Part shown: piece after piece, positions 10,500 to 20,529 of the stretch | Layout: the number at the start of each line of letters is the position of its first letter | Numbering within the stretch: position 1 is the stretch's first letter | Source: Armigeres subalbatus | Lineage: Eukaryota > Arthropoda > Insecta > Diptera > Culicidae | Direction of reading: 5' to 3' | DNA: 64,000 nt | NCBI RefSeq assembly: GCF_024139115.2 | Contig: NC_085141.1 | Span: 180,613,047-180,677,046, forward strand | Translations under genes and position numbers: made by a program | Notes under the pieces: generated by a model | Seen by the model: the letters and a program-made list of their open reading frames with translations, nothing else | Database searches by the model: none | What the model was told of the DNA's origin: nothing

Positions 10500-11484
10500 T
10501 TCTAGTCCTATTGTAAAAGCATTGAAAATTAACGGTCGAATTTAGATTCTATCCCAAAAAACCCCTTCGCCAACTTCTGATTCCTGAAGAGCATCTTCTT
10601 CCTTTTAGAGTTTTTTTCTTCTAATTTATGCCTTTATCATTCATATTTTTTATACAGAAATCATTAATTTCCCCATCATCTCGTTTTGCGGCGCTCCCGA
10701 AAATCGCCTTCTTATTGTGTCAAGAAGTTCAATGAGGGAAAAGTGCGTAACGATTTGCTGGAACAACGTGCTAGAAAAGTCTTGAACAAAAAGATGCTGC
10801 GAAAAACCGTTACAACCCTTACGATTTCGGCAGGAATCTTATGCGTGCGTGGCGGTTCAACCAGTTCGCATCCCTTATTGCTCTAGAAAACGAAGTAAAA
10901 AAATCCCGTCGTCTCCGTTTCTTGCGCCGCGCGGGACTCTGGAAAGGGAAGGCAACAGCAGCGCTGAGTGTTCTCAAAACTCCGAACACTAGAGTGGGAA
11001 GGGTTTGTCTGCAGAAATCTCGACCCACGTAGAGCAAATCACACAACGATCTGAACGCACAGCACACGAACCCTTCTCGGGACGGGTGTATCCGATTGCC
11101 GGATTCGTTCATCTGTGAGGAAGGATGTAAGAAAAAAAAAACGTCTGTGGGTCCGAAACCACTCCTCCCAGTGCTGCCGGGCAGGTATATCCCTTGTCGA
11201 TCATCGCAGGGAGAGGGAGAGTGGTTGTTCTGTGCCGATGATCTTTCAGTGTTGCAGCGAGCAGCATCACGTGTTGTTCTTGGTTCGAGTTCGAATGATT
11301 GGCATATTGGTGCGGGCGAAGGGGAAATGCGAACGCTAGAGATATTTTCCTTAGGCTGGTGACACAGTGAGGCGGAATACGCATGATTCATAATTAAAAC
11401 AACGAAATTGACGGAATAAGAAGTGCTCAAATATAATCTAACAGGACAGAAATATCCAATGCTCCCGACAAGGGCGCCAGCCTG
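10500..11484. other. Moderately GC-rich unique-looking stretch upstream of nab exons
   Basis: A minus-strand frame of 257 codons (10819-11592) overlaps the repeat at 11485-11636 at its start and has no recognised domain, only a basic run ARRKKRRRRD. Several other frames overlap it on both strands, which suggests high GC rather than a gene. It could contain regulatory sequence or a 5' exon of nab, but nothing seen proves this. Confidence 0.35.
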
Positions 11485-11636
11485 TAGTGCCTTGCCGTAA
11501 TCTGAAAAAAATACGTGTTCGCCATTTTGAAAATGTGGCGTTAACTGATAGTACTCATCGAACTCTTTATCAGGAAAATGGACAACATACACGTTGTAAT
11601 TTGGCGTATACGTTACCTTTTCAGATTACGGCACTA
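11485..11636. mobile_element. 150-bp MITE with GTGCCGTAATCTGAAAA ends
   Basis: Left tagtgccttgccgtaatctg and right ttttcagattacggcacta are inverted (the left copy carries 5 extra bases). Flanking TA on both sides is compatible with a mariner-type target. A second copy lies at 2396-2515. Confidence 0.65.
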
Positions 11637-11957
11637 TAGGGGGTGCTGAAATCCAGGAATTTGCTTTGAGAAATAGAACGCTTTTTAGTGATGAATTTAT
11701 TTATCAAATAAAAATAGCTAAAAAAATGCTTATATGTCGGAAGGCCCAAAGACGATTTTTTTAGTAATCTAGAATTATAGAGCAAACATGGAGTATTTCT
11801 TTATTTCCCCTTCAACATGTCATACGCACTGGTCTTAGATTTGGATGCTTTTTTTGAAATCATGAAGTTGAATATTCGTATTGGATTAGTACCATTTTTG
11901 ACCATTGTTAGGGAAGATCCATTAATTTAATTACATTGCTCCCTTGTGGAAAAAGAG

Positions 11958-12461
11958 GTACCGTGGAAAATCAAATTTCGGACACACTCAAAGTTCGGAC
12001 GCTTCAATTCGTATGGGAAATTTTCTGAAATATTTCACCGAAATGTTTCGTCAAGCTGGATCGGAAGAACTAATAGTTTTAGCTTGTTTTAGTATAGTTA
12101 CATTCTAATAAGACATGTTAAAACAATGCGACGAAATGATTAAAATACAGTCTGAGCTATGCAGTGCGAATTATTTTCAATTATTCTTCCCGTTACTGTG
12201 TAATCAGGTGTCCGAAGTTTGAATTTTTGTGTCCGAAATATAAATCCAACCCCACCAGTGTCCGAGGTTTGAATCAAACAGAAGCCGGACATTTTCATAA
12301 ATTGCAAACATTCTTCGTAATATCTTGCACATATTAAATACGTAGTTCAAAGATGAATACTATACTTAGTGATTTAACAGGTGTGACTTAAAATGTCAGT
12401 TAACAGGATGATTTTATATCAGGAAGTGCTTAAGCGTCCGAAGTTTGAGTTTGCACGGTAC
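11958..12461. mobile_element. MITE with GTACCGTG...TCGGAC termini
   Basis: Left gtaccgtggaaaatcaaatt then tcggacac; right gcgtccgaagtttgagtttg then cacggtac. The interior repeats gtccgaagtttgaa-like words (12212, 12229, 12261, 12436). No coding. Confidence 0.75.
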
Positions 12462-12574
12462 TTCCAGAACCGTAATGCTTTACAGCAGTTACGACCGATT
12501 ATTATCCAATTAATTGGTTTGAAAACTTTCAGCTTTTCCTAGTGGATTCCTTCAGGAAAAAATAATCAATCTGG

Positions 12575-12640
12575 TTCAAAGATATTTTTGAAAAAAATCT
12601 TTGATAACAAGATTTTCAGCCCAAGGCTGCTCTTAAAATT
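12575..12640 (-). repeat. Diverged copy of the short hairpin retroposon
   Basis: Contains tttgataacaagattttcag and cccaaggctgctc, matching the family at 10009, 30654, 34756 and 53833. Boundaries unclear. Confidence 0.5.
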
Positions 12641-13110
12641 TGTTCCGAGAAGTAGTGGTATGGATTTTGAGTAGATTTGAGACAAATTTGAGAATAAAAA
12701 AAGTGTTATGCAGAGAAACTCCATGTGGTCCGATTCCAATAAACCAGAAACAGTGAATTTGTCTTTTTCCACTTGGGCCTACAAGAATTTCAACAAGAGT
12801 GGCGGACATCATAGAGGCGGCAACGTTGGAACTAGAAAAAAAAACGATATTTTTCCATTTTCCCCCTACAAATTTCCTATCTCTGTGCGTAGGATTGCCG
12901 TTTTGACTCATATTCCGAACACTCGCGTTTAAATGACCATTTTAGCTTTATTCGTGTAATTTTCTCCGTAGGATTTTGAATTCGTTTGTAATCTTGACCC
13001 TCCTCCTTTGAATACATAATCGTGGTAGTAATGGAAACTAAAAAGATCGTTCGTTCTGTTCGTAGGGAATAAATTGATTGGAGAAGAATGTCCAATGACG
13101 ATCTATCTAG
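12641..13110. other. No gene recognised
   Basis: Several overlapping short frames on both strands, none with a recognised family. Confidence 0.4.
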
Positions 13111-13117
13111 TCCTAGT

Positions 13118-13325
13118 CTAGAGTTGGATTTTATACTTGACCCTTCCTAACATCGACCAGCTCACTTAAGAGTTGTGTCTGTCTCCAAAACACCATCAGA
13201 GTTGGATTGGACCGACGACAGTTTCGTCAACCACTCCAGAGTTGGGTTTTTCTCGATCTGATTTTGTTCTATAGCCATTTCAACCATCTACCACTCACTC
13301 CAGAGTTAGATTTTGGGCATCCAAT
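13118..13325 (+). repeat. Irregular direct repeats of AGAGTTGGATTTT
   Basis: The word gagttggatt or close variants occurs at 13121, 13170, 13199, 13239 and 13313, each preceded by cca, ct or similar pyrimidine-rich text. Spacing is irregular (29-74 bp), suggesting a decayed tandem array. Confidence 0.5.
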
Positions 13326-13339
13326 TATGTACAGTTGTT

Positions 13340-14640
13340 CCTGGAGAGCGTAGCATGCTGTGGCCGTGAGCAGACGTGTCAATAAAAAGAAAAAAAGGAA
13401 TTTCAACGAAAATTTAAGTTTTAAGAGGTTTTATGTGTAAATAGTGGAGTAGTGCAAACTGGTACATTTTATGCCTCCGGAAAAGTGTCAATTCAACTAA
13501 TAAAGGCGTCGTAGGCTCCTGCTATGTACAATTACCGGAATATAAGGTACATCAACCGGTGTCGCAAATCTTCAATCCGGCACGGATCGCGTTGGTTTTC
13601 CTGAATACCTGAATGTAGTAGGTAACAGCAGCTGATGATGATGATGTCCCGCCACTTACCCCTACAGTTAGAAATGACGAATCCCTTCGAAAGAAAACAG
13701 GAGCGGGATGATTGAGGTTTGATTAAAAACAGATTTTGCTAGGAGTATGCATTACAACTTCGGTAAGTCCGTTCCTTTTTTAATTGATGGTTGTGCTCTA
13801 CACAGTTTTTAACATATAATCATCGTACAAAAATGTGGTTTCAATGAGATTAATTTTGTTTCCTCATCTGGATGTTTATGTTGAATTCATTTTATGGAAG
13901 CAGACAGGAACGACGATTATTCCAAAACTTATTCACTTCCTACTGTGTTGTACCTTTCGAACTAAGTATTATTTTTTCTTTGACGTGTTTTTTTATATCA
14001 AAATTCAAACCTTATCGACCGAGTTTATACATTTCCCTGATAAGTTGAATTTTATGAAGCATTGTTTACATTGTTGAAGGTCCATTAATGGTTTACAACA
14101 CCTACGTCCACTTCGTAAGATTTTAACACTTTGCAAACCTTAGTAGCGTTTTTGTATCGTGGATAGAAACCGATTCAGATTTTCCATCTGTTGACAACAT
14201 GTTGAGTTATTCAATCCACATTGCTACGCAACGTACTGATAAGTCTTAATTAAACTTACTACATTTATTTTTAATAGAAGCATCAACAAAGATGGGCCTT
14301 GAAAGGGCTGGCTTAGCAAAATCGTTAGCGGTAATTTTAGGAAAACATCATTTTCAAAGCAAGAATAACGAAAGCTGTACCATAACCAGCTAATAACGGT
14401 GGCATATGAGTCAATTCCCCGTATCCATCGAATCCTACTTTAGCAATATTTCACAACTTTTCTCTCTACCCAACTATGTGTATCGAAATTGAACAACAGT
14501 CGATCGCGTTTGAAGCACACACATGTGCTTCTGCCTGTCGTATTGAGGCGGGTTTGCTTCTGCTACGACAATAGAGGCTTGTTTGCAGCCGTTTGATCAT
14601 TTATTCATCCACTTAGAATTTAATTTCTTTTTGCTCTTTT
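13340..14640. other. No gene recognised
   Basis: Short (gat)n run at 13636-13645 (tgatgatgatgatg). The 80-codon frame at 13835-14077 shows no family resemblance. Confidence 0.4.
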
Positions 14641-14989
14641 TTCGTTTCAGAGAGCGAGCAAAGGCGCTTAAACCTAGGCTATTAGCCAGGGCAAGGCTAA
14701 TACCTTCGCCCCATCCGAGGAAAATCATCGGCAAGGATAATGGAGTGACATAAATTTCTTAGCAAAGTCACTCCCAACGTATTTCCACAAATTTTCTATC
14801 ATTTGCTTATAATGATACTCCTAAGCCACATACCCTACCCACCATCCAATTCCTTGACATCTATGAGGGCGTCGGTGAGTCGCTGGCCTCTCGTTAAGTA
14901 GATGTCATATCATCATTTCCTTCCCTTTCCTAGTAACGGAGAAGATGGGCGTGGCCGGCAATGATAGCTTTCATGTTTTATCATTTTGG

Positions 14990-15043
14990 ACCCCCAATTG
15001 GATTTCCATTGAATCCCAAATGGAAATCCATAAGCAATTGGGG
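14990..15043. repeat. Short palindrome
   Basis: ccccaattggatttccatt and aaatggaaatccataagc then aattgggg form an inverted pair around a 7-bp spacer. Confidence 0.5.
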
Positions 15044-15104
15044 TAAGAAAGGTAAAGAATATACATGACAACTATCAGTATGCAATCTACGAAATACTCC
15101 GTTA

Positions 15105-15137
15105 CAACGCAACGCAACGCAACGCAACGCAACGCAA
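15105..15137 (+). repeat. (AACGC)n pentanucleotide microsatellite
   Basis: More than six uninterrupted copies of the pentamer. Confidence 0.9.
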
Positions 15138-15250
15138 TTATGTATAGTTGTTCCTTCAAACCACCGACTAAACGATTTGAGATTTGAATTGTTTATGATT
15201 TGGTTTTAATTAGGTCCGAAAGCGAATTCAAAAGTTGATCAATCTACTTT

Positions 15251-15481
15251 ACTGCCCATGATTTCATAGTTGACGTATCAACTATTTGAAATTTCAGCGA
15301 ATTCAACTTATTACGCGTTTATAAGGAATATTCAACCGCTGCAACATCGATACGTTGCTTATTCTCTCATTTAAGTGTTGACGGGTTGAAATGTTTTAAA
15401 TTTGCTTGTTTGTCCCTAAATTATTCAAAATACATGCGAAAGTGCAATGGTTGATAGGTCAACTATGAAATCATGGGCAGT
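15251..15481. mobile_element. 231-bp MITE with ACTGCCCATGA termini
   Basis: Left actgcccatgatttcatagt then tgacgtatcaac; right gttgataggtca then actatgaaatcatgggcagt. The inverted ends are near-perfect over about 33 bp. Shares its outermost 11 bp with the elements at 5231 and 61542. Confidence 0.85.
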
Positions 15482-15633
15482 TTAGAGCTGGGTTTTACTG
15501 AGTCTCATCGCAGACCCACTCTGGACATGAATCCGATATTCCGGCCATCAGGGTTAGAATCCAAAGGAGAATGAAAAAATCTCTCACTCATCATATCTGT
15601 ATAAACTTTCGATATGTAGCATACCGTGAGAGC

Positions 15634-16131
15634 CGCCGTACCAAACTGACAATCTACAAAACGCTCATTAGACCGGTAGTCCTCTACGGACACGAGACCT
15701 GGACGATGCTCGTGGAGGACCAACGCGCACTTGGAGTTGGTCCTTGGAGTCGAAAGGAAAGTGCTGCGTACCATCTATGGTGGGGTGCAGATGACGGACG
15801 GTACGTGGAGGTGGTGACGAGTTGCATGAGCTGCTGGGAGAACCATCCATTGTTCACACCGCGAAAATCGGACGACTGCGGTGGGCCGGGCACGTAGCCA
15901 GAATGTCGGACAGTAATCCGGTGAAAATGGTTCTCGACAACGATCCAACGGGCACAAGAAGGCGAGGTGCGCAGCGGGCAAGGTGGATCGATCAGGTGGA
16001 AGATGACTTGCGGACCCTCCGTAGACTGCGTGTTTGGCGACGTGTAGCCATGGACCGAGCCGAATGGAGAAGACTCTTACATACCGCACAGGCCACTTCG
16101 GCCTTAGTCTGAATAAATAATAATAATAATA
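15634..16131 (+). mobile_element. 5'-truncated non-LTR retrotransposon (RT C-terminus and 3' end)
   Basis: A 498-bp insertion flanked by identical 13-bp ataccgtgagagc (15621-15633 and 16132-16144). It encodes the C-terminal LINE tail: KLTIYKTLIRPVVLYGHETW and, after a frameshift near 15740, HTAKIGRLRWAGHVARMSD and RARWIDQVEDDLRTLRRLRV, ending in TGA. The 3' end is a TAA/AAT trinucleotide run, as in RTE- and I-like elements. It is inactive (truncated, frameshifted). Family: RTE-like by the LRWAGHVARM tail; clade assignment is my inference. Confidence 0.92.
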
Positions 16132-16319
16132 ATACCGTGAGAGCAGGGTTTGCAGAAATCGCTTTCAATAGATAACGAACAACAACAAAAAGTCAAAAAC
16201 TGTTCCAAATCATAACAATCCATGATAACAAATCTATCAATTGACAATGTTCTGAAAACTCAATGACAATGACTGAAAACTCTGATTTGAAAAACTTATT
16301 GCAGGTAACCACTTTTTCT

Positions 16320-16456
16320 TCGATGGGACTCGAACCCACAAAGGACCTCTGTCGGCATTTTCGCAACTTAGCGGCTACTGAATGAGCCCGAGATTCCCAA
16401 ATTGGACGCATAGTCAAATTACTTACATTCCATTTGTCATGCCAACTATTCCACAT
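16320..16456 (-). repeat. tRNA-like SINE fragment with B box
   Basis: On the minus strand gtgggttcgagtcccatc gives a good Pol III B box, preceded by tagccgctaagttgcgaaaa. Upstream words actatgcgtccaatttgg and ctcgggctcattcagtagcc recur inverted at 16557-16650. Confidence 0.6.
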
Positions 16457-16556
16457 GTGTATAGAACACGGTCACATTAGAGGAGTGTGAGTATTTAGAA
16501 TGCCTGGCGGCTACACACATTCTCCTTCAGCAAAAGTACTGATCAAGTGAGTTAAT

Positions 16557-16650
16557 TGCCTTTGGCTTGACAAATGGATTGTGAGTGATTTGACTATGCG
16601 TCCAATTTGGGTATCTCGGGCTCATTCGGTAGCCGCTAAGTTTCTGCTTT
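16557..16650 (+). repeat. Inverted partner of 16376-16456
   Basis: Repeats ttgactatgcgtccaatttg and ctcgggctcattcggtagcc in the opposite orientation and lacks the B box. It abuts the endonuclease remnant that follows. Confidence 0.65.
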
Positions 16651-17195
16651 CGTCTACAGCGTTCCACGTTCTGTCGGGTCCCTTGCTGCAGCGCGGCCGC
16701 CCACGCAGCATCTTTCTCCTCCAGAATCTGTCTGCACTCTTCGAATCAATCGTTCCGTCGACTTCGTCCCATATATCTGACGTTGTTCTCCGCTGCGTCG
16801 CTAATGGCTGCTTTAACTGTATTCCAGCAGTCCTCAAGAGGGCCCCATCGAGCTTGCCCTTAACTCTTCCGTACCGCCACATTCGTCCGTATCGAACATT
16901 GTTGATGACGATAGTTTTGGGTGCAGTTCAACCATCACCAGATAATGGTCAGATTCGATGTAAGCACAACGATATGTCCTGGCGTCGATAATGTTGGAGA
17001 AGTGCCGTCCATCAATCAGAACGTGGTCGATTTATGAATCTGCCTGCAGTGGTGATCTCCAGGTGTACCGATATGGAAGGCTGTGTTGGTAGTAGGTGCT
17101 GCGAATGGTCATATTATTGGAGAAATCCCCTATGATGTTTTTGAAGTCGTGGCTTGGGCAGCCATGATGATCGCTAGACGTATATCCCTCTCCAA
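16651..17195 (-). pseudogene. LINE APE-endonuclease remnant
   Basis: Minus-strand translation in pieces: SHDFKNIIGDFSN, RSTYYQ...YRYTWRSP, IDHVLIDGRHFSNIIDARTY, then IESDHYLVMVEL, followed by RTAGIQLKQPLATQRRTTSD. The GD and SDH motifs and IDHVLIDGRHFS parallel the RTE-like element at 37182-39767 (GDANAQVG, QIDHVLVDGRHFSDVINVRT, SDHYLVV). Stops and frameshifts interrupt it, and the ends are undefined. Confidence 0.8.
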
Positions 17196-17286
17196 CACCC
17201 CAAATTGGATAAGCCATTGATCCAGTGCTGCAGAACGTTACATCGATGTACGACTCGTTTCTTGAGCCTCTGAAGTATGGTGAACA

Positions 17287-17520
17287 CTACTAGCACACTG
17301 ATTTTTTTCGCCGAGATCTCAGCTTTTTTTTCCCGAGGTGAGCACCACCGAGTTTCAGCAAACATGATTTTTGCCGAGAACTCATTAAAAGTGACGTTCG
17401 AAATACAGTAACTATTTCGCTGAGAATCAGTAATAAACGAAATTTTCTGCTGAAGTTCAGTTCTGAAATTTACTGAGCTACAACAGTGCATGATTTTGCC
17501 GAAGTCGAAAAAGAAAAACT
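17287..17520. repeat. Palindrome-rich element built from GCCGAGA/CTCAGC words
   Basis: tcgccgagatctcagc, gccgagaactcat, cgctgagaatcag, gctgaagttcag and gccgaagtcg recur in both orientations within about 230 bp. Ends not defined. Confidence 0.5.
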
Positions 17521-17674
17521 TAGTGTGAACGCTTCTAGTAAGATACGACCCTTATCGTCGGTGAAGTGACTGCACCATTTAACTGCCCAAGCGTTTAAGC
17601 ATTCCCATGTGATCACTGTTTTTTTTCAATAAAAACGCTAAACCATTCAATTTTTCACCTTGGAGGAGAATAAC

Positions 17675-18215
17675 AGCCCCACCGCCCACCTGGCCAAAAC
17701 GCCCCCCTTTGATTTCTAGAAAACTATAACTAACTAAGGGTCAAATTCAGTTGGTACCTATAAATATTTGTAAAACCATCATCCTGTGTGAATATGGAAG
17801 TATTTTTGTGTTACATAATGAAAATATTTGCAAAATACAAAAAGTCACAGTTTTGATGTAACTTTTAATGTTTGTTTGCTCAACATTCTGGAGCGACGCT
17901 AGCATACTGTCCGCAAAACTTGCACTGGAACACTTAGTTGGGCAACAAAATAACTTTTCTCAGTGGTTAATATAATATAAAATTGCTTCCATCTTCAAAA
18001 ATGTAGGGGAAGAGGCCCCAAAACGCCCAATTTTTGAATGGCATCAACTAGCTATCTTGTTTAACTGTGGCATAATGTAAAAATACCCATGAATAGCGTC
18101 ACAAATGAGACAATAAAGCAATGTTTGCTTAGCTAGGGCATATTGCCCCTCCTTCCCCTAACGTTTTCCAAAAACATGTTTCACTGGTCAAAACGCCCCA
18201 GTCAGTGGCTAAAAT
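17675..18215. mobile_element. MITE copy inverted relative to 58440-58840, interrupted
   Basis: The run from cccacctggccaaaacgccc to actggtcaaaacgccccagt is collinear and highly similar to the right two-thirds of the 58-kb element, in opposite orientation. A 153-bp element (18006-18158) interrupts it. Confidence 0.85.
18006..18158. mobile_element. 153-bp MITE nested in another MITE at a TA target
   Basis: Ends ggggaagaggccccaaaacg and tattgcccctccttcccc are imperfect inverted repeats, with TA at 18004-18005 and 18159-18160. The related copy at 58 kb has the uninterrupted sequence (aaaaatgtaacg, read inverted), which is the empty site. Confidence 0.88.
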
Positions 18216-18528
18216 CGTGTTTTTAGCGCGTTTATTTAATAATATCTTTATCATGTGATTGAGCGTTATGGCGTCTTCGAGACATTTTATCAGTAAGTCG
18301 ACGCGCTTCTTTAGAGGTATTTATCCTTATGATCAATCCCCCTAAAAGTGATATGAAAAATTTATTTTTTGCACTTCTCAACATATAAAGTTGGATTCTT
18401 CATAAAAGTTGTAACAGAAGTTCTCCTGGAAAACTTTGTCGAATACACCAAGTTCGTAACTTCAATACTTTTGGAGATTTATTGATTTTTATGCGAACAA
18501 GTTTTGAGCATGTTCGATGTATAAGCAT

Positions 18529-18945
18529 CAAGGAATGTAATTGTCGCTGAAAAATGCAAAAAACAAGCGATAAAAGAGAATAGCGATAACTCTTTGTCCC
18601 CATCTGCAGAGGATAAAGAAATTGTTGCGTTCCATTTTATTTGCAACAAACATGGAGAGGTAATTGTTGTGATCTTTTCAAACTGCAATAACTGATATAT
18701 ACTGAATAAGCGATAACAGATGGTTAAAGTTTATGTCTAATCTATGATAACTGATACTAATTTAACCAAAAACATCATCGGAAACCGACTACTTCTCAAA
18801 ATGCGTGGCAGGCGATAATTGTCCTATTCTGTTGCAGTTTGGGACAAACGCTTATTGCGAGTTGAGTTTGTCCCAACATTTACAAGAGAGGACAATGTTG
18901 TTGTCATTGGCAATGTTGTTATCTTACATTCCTTGATAAGCATAC
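18529..18945. mobile_element. MITE with CAAGGAATGTAA ends
   Basis: Left gtataagcatcaaggaatgt then aattgtcgctg; right acaatgttgttatcttacat then tccttgataagcatac. The ends are inverted except for the palindromic core ataagcat. Interior noncoding, rich in gataac/gttatc words. Confidence 0.65.
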
Positions 18946-18969
18946 AAGCACATGGAGACGCATGGTGCA

Positions 18970-19500
18970 TTAGTTCATCAACTCTTTGAAGGGTGATTGA
19001 TTTCTACCTTGCATAGTAGGAAATGGGTTTCGATGAAATAGCCCAAAAACACTAAATCGACTTGAGCCACCTCGAAATTTTATCCGGATTAGCTGAAAAT
19101 TTGACAGGAGACTTATTTTAGCATGTGAATTGTGATTCTGGGCTGACCGGTTGAATTTTTGATACTTTTTGAAAACATAAAGAGGTCTAATATTTATGTC
19201 CGTAATTTCCGTAACCACCCTTTCTCTGCATGGTTGATCAGCAAGTTTCTTTATGAGCTTAATGTTAATCAGAGTGTCTTCGTCCATTTTGAGTCCGCGG
19301 GCACGTCCTCTGACCAAGAAGAAGATCAACATAGAAGATTTTTTGGGGCGCCAAAGCGTGGGAGTTGGCTCCAGCTGACTCGATTCGCAAATCTCACAAT
19401 ATTTTTTACAATGCTTCATGAAATCGAGAATGAGGGTGATGTATCACTGTCAGTAGTAAGAGGCACGCTGAGAAGCATTGATCAGATGGTAGCATACCCA
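18970..19500. other. No gene recognised; overlapping open frames on both strands
   Basis: A 149-codon minus frame and a 117-codon plus frame overlap. Neither shows a family I recognise. Confidence 0.35.
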
Positions 19501-19757
19501 CTATGCCGGTGACAACACAAAGATGCATCACAATTTGCGAGTTTTGGAAATGATAACGAATATGTAAACGTGTCGGAACAAGCAGCCATCAATGGGTTTG
19601 TTATGGTTATTACACACGCGGAATAAAACAATTGGCCACTGACTAGTCAGTTCTGGCTGCGTCAGATGCGTAGTAATATCATGGACATCGTAATTTAAAA
19701 AACGGCACTAAAAAGGCTTCATTGCAGAAATATTGGTTAGCTGTTTCGGGTTGGTTT

Positions 19758-20151
19758 CCCGAGCAAAGATTGAGAGCAAATCGATAACTAATTTTGTTAT
19801 TGTGAAATCGCCTAATTTTGATAACTCAGCATGATATAATTTTGGTCGTTTTTAAGGTTAAAATAACAAAATGTATAACAGAAAAATCTTACTGTAACAT
19901 CAAATTGAAAACTATTTCTGCTGTCGATGAGAGCAAATCGAAAACTGATTTTGATATTGGTTTTGGATAACGAAATAAGTAATCAGTTTAATATCAGTTC
20001 ATATAATTCAGAAATCAACAGCAAATTGATATCAAAATAAGTTATCAATCATGAATATCAAAGTTTGAAAACAAATTATGATTTCAATTTGATGTCGATA
20101 TCAAAATGTGTTTTCTTTTTGCTCTCATTAAGATGTCAGGCTTTGCTCGGG
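19758..20151. mobile_element. Palindrome-rich MITE with CCCGAGCAAAG ends
   Basis: Perfect 11-bp ends cccgagcaaag and ctttgctcggg. The interior is saturated with gatatcaaa, tttgatatc, aatcagtt and gagagcaaa words in both orientations. A lone cccgagcaaagtttcatcc at 6063 may be a solo end. Confidence 0.75.
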
Positions 20152-20458
20152 TTGTGAATTGAAACTTGAGTTCTACTTTCATGAATAAATAATGGTAATC
20201 GGGAATAATCTGATATTAAATCTATGTTTATTTTCATTTATTAAAATCATTAAAAGAATACTGATTAAAGTAATATTCTAAGTTAAAAAGTAAATATAAT
20301 AAAAAGTTAAAAAGTAAATATAAGTAAAAACAGAAAATAATAAAAAGTATCAATAAATTTGAAAAAAAAATTGAGGAAGAAAGGTTGGAACACCCTGCTG
20401 GATGAATAACATTGATTTTAGGTTAAAATTCTTTTTAAAAAGAATATTAAAAAAAATT

Positions 20459-20525
20459 GCTTCGATATAACGTAACTTTGATATAACGTAACGAAAATGA
20501 AAATTGAGTTACGTTATATCGAAGT
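20459..20525. repeat. Short palindromic MITE remnant
   Basis: gcttcgatataacgtaac and gttacgttatatcgaagt are inverted around a short AT-rich centre, with a second direct gatataacgtaac at 20480. Confidence 0.65.
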
Positions 20526-20529
20526 ATGA

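Noticed and set aside
10819..11592. 257-codon minus-strand open frame upstream of nab
   Set aside because: It starts inside a MITE, overlaps competing frames on the other strand and shows no recognised family; listed only as an open question.
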